From positions 1 through 17,623 of the forward strand of contig CALEPS010000112.1 in assembly GCA_937910305.1 (NCBI GenBank): 17,623 bases of DNA. Reading direction: 5' to 3'. Below the pieces are notes generated by a model. That model saw nothing but the letters and a program-made list of their open reading frames with translations. It searched no databases and had not been told where the DNA came from. Origin of the DNA: an uncultured Bacteroidales bacterium (lineage in GTDB: Bacteria > Bacteroidota > Bacteroidia > Bacteroidales > Paludibacteraceae). The position numbers and the translations under genes were made by a program. This document shows positions 1 to 4,613 of the stretch, piece after piece; position 1 is the first letter of the stretch; each line of letters begins with the position of its first letter.

Positions 1-1235
1 TTTGTACTATTTTCGACATATGCTAAGACTAACTTATTTTTAAGGATAAAAGTAGTAAAATAACTGGAATCACAATATGTTAAATTTTCTTTTAAAAAAT
101 CATTTTTCAATGATGCTGCTCTTAAAAAATTTTTATCAAAATTTTTCTCATATACTATTTCTATTGCTGGCTTTTTATCGATTGAATATTGTCCGATTTC
201 TAAAAAAGATAAAAAGTTTAATTGCATCAATAAATAATATAATTTTTGTTTTTTATCATTTTCTAATTTTGAATTATCATCTTCTTGTAATTCCTTTGTA
301 TAATATCTTTGTTTATTATATATAAATTGATTATTTTGTTCTATATTTAATTTTTGTTTCATATCTTCATATTTATGTATTGAAGTTTTTAGTTGTAAAT
401 CAACTATATTTTTTATTTCTCTTTCTTGGAAAATTATTTCCTTTGGTGTTCTAAAACTTTTTTGTAATTTATATAAATCTATATCATTTAATTTATCTAA
501 TTTATCTAATATTTCTTTATATTGAGATTCTTCCAAATATCCTTTTTCTTTATATTCAGAAAATATTTCTTTTATTCCATCCTTCTGAACACATAAGTTC
601 ATCATTTTATAATCTATTTTTATTTTATTTTCAATATCTTTATAATTTTGCGATTCTTTTTTGTATAAACGACAATAATTTGTTATACTCAAAATAAATT
701 TGGCTAAATAGCAAAATGGAATAATTAGAATTAGTATCATGAAAATTATATAACCAGTTCCAAAACTTTCTTTATTATCTTCATTTTTGAAAAAAATCAA
801 ATTTCCAAGTAATAATAAGAAGAAACCAAAATGAAAAAAATTAAAGCAAAAGAAACCAATATTAGGATCGAGATATTCAGGCCTTTTATATGATTTTAAT
901 AAAAAATTAAACTCTATAACGAATTTGAATAATAAATTTAAAAATGTTTGAATAATGCCTATTGGATATATAGGGAAATAAAACATAGTAATCCAATAAG
1001 TGGCTAAAACATCGCTAAAATTTTCTTCTAATTCAAAATCTTCTTTTTCGAAAATTTCTTGTAATTCCAACTTGTTTTTTCCTTCTTCATTTTCATTTAT
1101 TGTATTCACTAATTCAATAAATTTTCTTCTATTCATGATTTTTTCAATTAATTCATTCCATTTTTCCCATTTTTGTCTCGCTCCTTGACTAAAAATCGAA
1201 TCAATTAAAGGATATCCGAATCCACCATACAGCAT
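1..1235 (-). CDS. Partial low-GC membrane protein of unknown function (3' end beyond left edge)
   Basis: The minus strand is open in one frame from an in-frame TAG at 1278-1280 down to position 1, so the gene is cut by the window edge. The first ATG is at 1235 (MLYGGFGYPLIDSIFSQ), but that ATG lies inside the inverted rpoD repeat at 1217-1245, so the true N-terminus may be lost. Over 400 codons are visible. Seen: an N-terminal charged region (QKWEKWNELIEK, then Glu/Lys-rich), three or four hydrophobic segments at about 1025-720 (for example FFLLLLGNLIFF and YIIFMILILII), then a long Lys/Asn/Glu/Gln-rich, probably helical cytoplasmic region. Codons are almost all A/T-ending and GC is very low, unlike everything right of 1246, which points to a different source organism or a recent import. 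I do not recognise the family. That it is coding is well supported by the uninterrupted frame in such AT-rich DNA. Confidence 0.7.
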   Translation of the reverse strand, partial: MLYGGFGYPLIDSIFSQGARQKWEKWNELIEKIMNRRKFIELVNTINENEEGKNKLELQEIFEKEDFELEENFSDVLATYWITMFYFPIYPIGIIQTFLNLLFKFVIEFNFLLKSYKRPEYLDPNIGFFCFNFFHFGFFLLLLGNLIFFKNEDNKESFGTGYIIFMILILIIPFCYLAKFILSITNYCRLYKKESQNYKDIENKIKIDYKMMNLCVQKDGIKEIFSEYKEKGYLEESQYKEILDKLDKLNDIDLYKLQKSFRTPKEIIFQEREIKNIVDLQLKTSIHKYEDMKQKLNIEQNNQFIYNKQRYYTKELQEDDNSKLENDKKQKLYYLLMQLNFLSFLEIGQYSIDKKPAIEIVYEKNFDKNFLRAASLKNDFLKENLTYCDSSYFTTFILKNKLVLAYVENST

Positions 1236-1298
1236 AGGAAATAAATTTGATGAGACTCGTGGTTTCAAGTTTATTTCCTATGCTGTATGGTGGATTCG
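1217..1298. repeat. 29-bp perfect inverted repeat at the rpoD junction
   Basis: Positions 1217-1245 are the exact reverse complement of 1270-1298; after one mismatch (1246/1269) four more pairs follow (1247-1250 with 1265-1268). The right arm is rpoD coding sequence (FISYAVWWIR), so the left arm is an inverted copy of it. Left of the arm the DNA is very AT-rich; the normal rpoD frame is lost at about 1243-1246, where a conserved residue context should precede KFDETRG. This geometry is typical of a fold-back (snap-back) chimera or misassembly. Confidence 0.9.
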
Positions 1299-1827
1299 CC
1301 AATCGATCCTCCAGGCATTGGCCGAGCAGAGCCGTATTGTGCGTTTGCCGTTGAACCAGGTAGGTTCGATGAACAAGATCAACAAGGCCCTGCAGCGTTT
1401 CGAGCAAGAGCACGAGCGCAGGCCGAGTGCTGAAGAGTTAGCAGAAGCACTGGACATGCCGGTTGACAAGATTGCAGAGACGCTGAAGATGTCGGGTCGT
1501 CACGTGAGTGTCGATGCGCCGTTTGTAGAAGGAGAGGACAACAGTCTGATCGACGTAATGGTCAACGAAGATTCGCCTAATGCGGACCGTGGCCTGATAA
1601 ACGAGTCACTCTCCACCGAGATCAACCGCGCGTTAGCCACACTCACCCCGCGTGAGGCAGACATCCTGCGTAAGTTCTTCGGAATCGGTACCCCTGAAAA
1701 GACGCTGGAGGAGATCGGCGACGAGTTGCATCTCACCCGCGAGCGCGTACGTCAGATTAAGGAGAAAGCAATCCGCAAACTGAATTCGGGTCAACGAAGT
1801 CATATCTTGATGACTTACCTTGGTTAA
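1246..1827 (+). pseudogene. rpoD: RNA polymerase primary sigma factor RpoD, 5'-truncated fragment
   Basis: This frame encodes the C-terminal 193 residues of the housekeeping sigma factor, from FDETRGFKFISYAVWWIR to the stop at 1825-1827. Visible parts are the end of region 2 (promoter melting and -10 recognition, YAVWWIRQSI), region 3 (SRIVRLPLNQVG, then ERRPSAEELAEAL) and region 4 with its helix-turn-helix (LTPREADILRKFFGIG, TLEEIGDELHLTRERVRQIKEKA). Bacteroidota RpoD is usually about 285 residues; region 1.2 and most of region 2 are missing because the sequence switches to the inverted repeat and foreign low-GC DNA at about 1246. TTG at 1318 is an internal leucine, not a start. A sigma factor without region 2.1-2.2 could not function, and rpoD is essential, so the truncation is most likely a contig artefact. 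The product recognises the TAnnTTTG promoters seen throughout the window. Confidence 0.93.
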
Positions 1828-1830
1828 GTA

Positions 1831-1858
1831 AAATGCCTCCGGAAAGGGAGGCATTTTT
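1831..1858 (+). terminator. Rho-independent terminator after rpoD
   Basis: AAATGCCTCC (1831-1840) pairs with GGAGGCATTT (1847-1856) across a six-base loop, followed by a T run. It begins three bases after the rpoD stop codon. Confidence 0.9.
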
Positions 1859-1950
1859 TATTTACCATTTATTCATTTACCATTTATTCATTTACCATTT
1901 GGTCATTTAGCATTTACCATTTGGTCATTTACTATTTGGTCATTTATATT
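1857..1950. repeat. Tandem 7/8-bp microsatellite (ATTTACC / ATTTGGTC)
   Basis: About twelve units alternate 7 and 8 bases, giving a 15-bp superunit ATTTACCATTTGGTC with variants ATTTATTC, ATTTAGC and ATTTACT. On the minus strand the units read AAATGGT and AAATGACC. The tract separates the rpoD terminator from the stop codon of the minus-strand gene at 1950. The same words recur inside coding sequence at 2698-2737 and 4243-4330. Confidence 0.9.
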
Positions 1951-2129
1951 TAATCGAAGAGGGTTGGCTGGTCATTTTCCATCTTCTTGAGTATAGCCCG
2001 CATGAGCGTTTCGCGGATGAGGCGGCTTTTGTTGGACACGCCGTATTTCTCGCAGAACCGATCCAATGTGCGCAATTCGCTCTCGTTGAGCAAGATTGAG
2101 ACTTTATATTCGCGGGGCTGTTTTTTCAA
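1950..2129 (-). CDS. Small ribbon-helix-helix-like protein (59 aa)
   Basis: A 59-residue basic protein beginning MKKQPREYKVSILLNE, with an initial beta-strand-like segment (EYKVSILLN) followed by two helices (SELRTLDRFCEKYG and NKSRLIRETLMRAILKK) and the tail ENDQPTLFD. This order resembles Arc/MetJ/CopG-type ribbon-helix-helix DNA-binding proteins, and I believe short proteins of this shape are common in Bacteroidales; the DNA-binding role is inferred. The only start that gives this natural N-terminus is TTG at 2129, eight bases after a heptamer microsatellite on this strand. An ATG at 2215 that overlaps the upstream stop codon (TAATG) is out of frame by one base, so the expressed form may depend on repeat number. 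It is the last gene of the minus-strand group. The frame is well conserved; the start is uncertain. Confidence 0.72.
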   Translation of the reverse strand: MKKQPREYKVSILLNESELRTLDRFCEKYGVSNKSRLIRETLMRAILKKMENDQPTLFD

Positions 2130-2132
2130 TGA

Positions 2133-2202
2133 TTTGTGGTTTGTGGTTTGTAATTTGTAATTTGTAATTTGTAGTTTGTAATTTGTGGTTTGTGGTTTGG
2201 GA
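2133..2202. repeat. Heptanucleotide tandem repeat (TTTGTGG / TTTGTAA), ten units
   Basis: Nine exact-length units TTTGTRR run from 2133 to 2195, and a degenerate tenth (TTTGGGA) ends at 2202. On the minus strand the units read AAATTAC and AAACCAC. The tract lies between the stop of the exported protein gene (2215) and the start of the ribbon-helix-helix gene (2129). Seven bases is not a multiple of three, so a change in unit number shifts any reading frame crossing it. Confidence 0.95.
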
Positions 2203-2214
2203 TTAAGGGATTCA

Positions 2215-2958
2215 TTAGAAATAAAGCGCCAGTTTCAGGCCTGACGTAACCAGACTTCGTCCCGAGCGTGCGGTAAACTCATTTCCGTCAATTACAGTAA
2301 CGGACGGCACGATAGCCTGCTGGAACTGGGCGAAAGCCATCAGAGCGACAGCCGTTCTGGGGTTGATCCGGCAGCGGTATCCGAAATCGACACCGGCATA
2401 AAGCCCTCCGAGGTATTCTTTGGACAACGCTATTCCATAACCTACCGCTACACCGAAAGCGGGTGCATGTTTGGTTTCCGTCAGCGGCATCCTTAATGCA
2501 GCCTGAACCGGCAGGAAGTTATATTTCTCCTCACCGAGGAACAATCCATGATAACCTACTCCCGCCCCCACGAACAGATGACGGTCTCCAATATGATGCG
2601 AGCCGACAAGCAGATCAACGCTGAAAGCCCCTCCGACCGCCTCATTCGGGTTCACCGCCGCTCCTCCGGCGAGTTCAAGAAGGATGGAGGCCTTCTTATT
2701 TACCATTTGGTCATTTTCCGTTTGGTCATTTTCTTCCGTGTCTTTCTGCTCCGTTTCGTCGGAAAGGATCTCCTGCACTTCCGCGCGCGGGTATTGGAAG
2801 CGCGCGCCTTCGGCATCACGGAGAATAACGACTTCCTCATTCTGGAAGACGATCGTTCCTTTCACGCGTGCGCCTGTACGTAATAATAAGGTTTCCGCGT
2901 GCGCGCATAGGCAGAAGGCGCAAAACAGGATCAGAAATATGAATTTTTTCTTAGCCAT
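2215..2958 (-). CDS. Exported protein with N-terminal SH3-like segment and barrel-like C-terminus, unknown function
   Basis: I chose the ATG at 2958 (MAKKKFIFLILFCAFCLCAHA) because it gives a clean signal peptide with cleavage likely after AHA; longer versions start upstream of or within the promoter. The product is 247 residues. Residues 22-66 (ETLLLRTGARVKGTIVFQNE onward) look like a small beta-rich domain of the kind that follows signal peptides in Bacteroidales envelope proteins. A charged linker at 67-88 contains ENDQTENDQMVN, encoded by the dispersed microsatellite. Residues 90-247 are alternating, glycine/aromatic-rich strands ending SGLKLALYF, with a terminal Phe as in outer-membrane beta-barrels. 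I infer an outer-membrane or periplasmic location; no enzymatic motif is visible. It has its own promoter and lies upstream of the ribbon-helix-helix gene, whose alternative ATG overlaps its stop. Confidence 0.8.
   Translation of the reverse strand: MAKKKFIFLILFCAFCLCAHAETLLLRTGARVKGTIVFQNEEVVILRDAEGARFQYPRAEVQEILSDETEQKDTEENDQTENDQMVNKKASILLELAGGAAVNPNEAVGGAFSVDLLVGSHHIGDRHLFVGAGVGYHGLFLGEEKYNFLPVQAALRMPLTETKHAPAFGVAVGYGIALSKEYLGGLYAGVDFGYRCRINPRTAVALMAFAQFQQAIVPSVTVIDGNEFTARSGRSLVTSGLKLALYF
2698..2737. repeat. Microsatellite copy inside coding sequence
   Basis: ATTTACC, ATTTGGTC, ATTTTCCG, TTTGGTC, ATTTTC follow one another inside the exported-protein gene. They match the intergenic tract at 1857-1950 and encode the linker peptide ENDQTENDQMVN on the minus strand. 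Confidence 0.85.
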
Positions 2959-2984
2959 TCGGCATGATTTGTTTAATTCGGCTG

Positions 2985-3016
2985 CAAAGTTACGTAAAAA
3001 TTTGCATTTGTGCAAA
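2985..3016 (-). promoter_or_regulatory. Bacteroidota-type promoter for the exported-protein gene
   Basis: On the minus strand TTTG (3016-3013) is followed after 20 nt by TAACTTTG (2992-2985), matching the -33/-7 consensus of the primary sigma factor. The start codon at 2958 lies about 25 nt downstream. Confidence 0.8.
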
Positions 3017-3050
3017 TTTATTTGTTATTTATGGCTTCAAGAGGCCTAAA

Positions 3051-4433
3051 TTAAGCCAATTCGAAATCAATCTGGCTTCTATTGAGGTCCACCCGGATCA
3101 CTTGTACCATAACGGGGTCGCCCAGAACGAAGTCTTCCGGATGCTCGATGAGTTCCATGCGTATCAGTCCTTCGCAGTGGCTGTCGTCGAGTTGCACGAA
3201 GAACCCGAAATCCATGATTGATACGATATGTCCGGGTAGTATTTCTCCCAGATGATCTGCCATCCACATAGCCTGGAACTGCTTAACGGAGTCCCGTTCC
3301 GCCTGCGCCGCGTCCTGCTCGCAAGCGGAGCAATGCTCACACATGAGTTCGAGTTCTTCTCTGGTCAGCGACTCTTTTTTCCCGGTCAGGATATATTTCT
3401 CCACGAGGCGGTGTACCATCAAGTCCGGGTACCGTCGGATAGGCGAAGTGAAATGGGTGTAATGCGAGAACGCCAGCCCGTAATGACCGATGTTATAAGT
3501 CGAATAGACGGCTTTCGCCTGTGCGCGAATGGTAAGCATATCTACGACTCTTTGCATCGCATCGCCTTTCACCCGTTTGCCGTTGAGGCGTTTAAACTTC
3601 TTGATCTCCTCCAGTTTATCGTAGTCCGGGAGGTCATGCACGCGGTATACGAACGGTCTTCCCGACCCTGCTTCTTTAGCCACAGTACGGTTCGCCAGCA
3701 GCATGAATTCCTCGATGAGATGGTGGGCTTCGTTTGGCTGCTCAAAATAGATCTCCACGGGATGATGATGTTCGTCGAGCCGGAACCGCATCTCGTCCTG
3801 TTCAATAGTCAGCGCACCATTGGCTATCCGTTCCGCCCGGAGCTTGAGCGCGATGGCGTTCAGGGTTTGTAAGGCGGCCGATATCTCGGTATCACGATAT
3901 TTCGGTATTTCGAGACCTTTTAAGATTTCCTGCGCTTCGTCATAGTTGAGTCGTGCATCGGATCGGATGACGGTTCGGCAGATTTTGTGTTTTACTACGC
4001 GCGCGTTATTATAAATAGGAGTGCCCTCCGCGTCCAGCGGGACCTCAAAGGTAAAGATGACGGACATACATAGTTTGTCCTCTCCCGGGCGGAGGGAACA
4101 TTTGTCGTTGCACAGTTCTTCGGGCAGCATCGGGATGACGCGGTCCACCAGATAGACGGATGTACCGCGCTGGTAGGCCTCGTCGTCGGTCTTCGTACCG
4201 GGTTTGACATAATACGACACATCGGCGATGTGGATACCGATACGGTAATTTACCATTTCTAATCTCCCTCCGGTCGAACGATCTGCTTCGCCGTATGGGT
4301 CATTTACCATTTGGTCATTTATTATCTCGAACGAGATAGCGTCGTCGAAGTCTTTTGCATCCGCCGGATCGATAGTAAAGGTGAAGACATCGCGCATGTC
4401 ACGGCGGCGTAGAATCTCTTTTTCGTCTATCAT
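3051..4433 (-). CDS. rnr: RNase R / RNase II-family exoribonuclease, compact form without cold-shock domains
   Basis: A 460-residue 3'-5' exoribonuclease of the RNB family. Residues 9-31 (RRRDMRDVFTFTIDPADAKDFDDA) hold the metal-binding aspartates; HIADVSYYVKPG, VYLVDRVIPMLPEELCNDKCSLRPGEDKL, PNEAHHLIEEFMLLANRTVA and NIGHYGLAFSHYTHFTSPIRRYPDLMVHRL are RNB hallmarks; residues about 390-460 (GHIVSIMDFGFFVQLDD, then SQIDFELA) are a short S1 domain. Bacteroidota RNase R is normally about 700 residues with two N-terminal cold-shock OB domains; here the frame begins at the RNB domain, and a promoter lies just upstream, so the short form appears to be transcribed as such. Segments after PDYDKLEEIKKF and within S1 also look shortened. 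Residues 38-62 (from NDQMVNDPYGEAD to LEMVN) are an insertion absent from the usual family pattern and carry microsatellite words. ATG 4433 is preferred over 4454. Activity seems likely but unproven. Confidence 0.88.
   Translation of the reverse strand: MIDEKEILRRRDMRDVFTFTIDPADAKDFDDAISFEIINDQMVNDPYGEADRSTGGRLEMVNYRIGIHIADVSYYVKPGTKTDDEAYQRGTSVYLVDRVIPMLPEELCNDKCSLRPGEDKLCMSVIFTFEVPLDAEGTPIYNNARVVKHKICRTVIRSDARLNYDEAQEILKGLEIPKYRDTEISAALQTLNAIALKLRAERIANGALTIEQDEMRFRLDEHHHPVEIYFEQPNEAHHLIEEFMLLANRTVAKEAGSGRPFVYRVHDLPDYDKLEEIKKFKRLNGKRVKGDAMQRVVDMLTIRAQAKAVYSTYNIGHYGLAFSHYTHFTSPIRRYPDLMVHRLVEKYILTGKKESLTREELELMCEHCSACEQDAAQAERDSVKQFQAMWMADHLGEILPGHIVSIMDFGFFVQLDDSHCEGLIRMELIEHPEDFVLGDPVMVQVIRVDLNRSQIDFELA
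4243..4330. repeat. Microsatellite-flanked insertion inside the RNase R gene
   Basis: GGTAATTTACCATTT at the left and ATTTACCATTTGGTC with ATTTATT at the right flank about 40 bp of unrelated GC-rich sequence (about 4261-4300). The whole segment adds roughly 24 residues in frame (NDQMVN ... EMVN) between two conserved strands of the RNB domain (DDAISFEI and YRIGIHIADV). The flanking words are those of the intergenic tract at 1857-1950. Confidence 0.75.
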
Positions 4434-4473
4434 AGAATGCAAATTAAAATACACAAAATCATAAAATCAGGTG

Positions 4474-4504
4474 CAAAATTACTAAAAATCTTGCATATCT
4501 CAAA
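4474..4504 (-). promoter_or_regulatory. Promoter for the RNase R gene
   Basis: Minus-strand TTTG (4504-4501), 19 nt, then TAATTTTG (4481-4474) fits the Bacteroidota consensus. The start codon at 4433 is about 40 nt downstream, so the cold-shock-less RNase R is preceded by its own promoter with no room for a longer gene. Confidence 0.75.
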
Positions 4505-4521
4505 AAAAAATAGTAATTTTG
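4490..4521 (+). promoter_or_regulatory. Promoter for the glucan phosphorylase gene
   Basis: CTTG (4490-4493), 20 nt, then TAATTTTG (4514-4521) on the plus strand. It overlaps the divergent RNase R promoter, so the -33 boxes interleave. The leader to ATG 4614 is about 85-90 nt. Confidence 0.7.
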
Positions 4522-4613
4522 CGGCGATTTTTATACATAGACGTCCTAGAAACCCTAGGAAGCCTATGAAAATGTGTGCAAAAAGAAGAACCAAAATAAA
4601 AAAATATATATCA

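Noticed and set aside
77..325. Plus-strand hydrophobic ORF of 82 codons
   Set aside because: It lies opposite the continuous minus-strand frame and its Phe/Leu/Ile content is what antisense Lys/Glu/Asn codons produce.
1318..1827. Complete 169-aa sigma-factor gene starting at TTG 1318
   Set aside because: The TTG is an internal leucine codon of rpoD; conserved rpoD sequence continues upstream to about 1246.
1857..2202. CRISPR array
   Set aside because: The repeats are 7-8 bp tandem units with no spacers; they are microsatellites.
4437..4613. N-terminal extension of the glucan phosphorylase by 59 residues
   Set aside because: The extension overlaps both promoters, is low in complexity and is not expected in the family, which starts near MKVKVSNVN.
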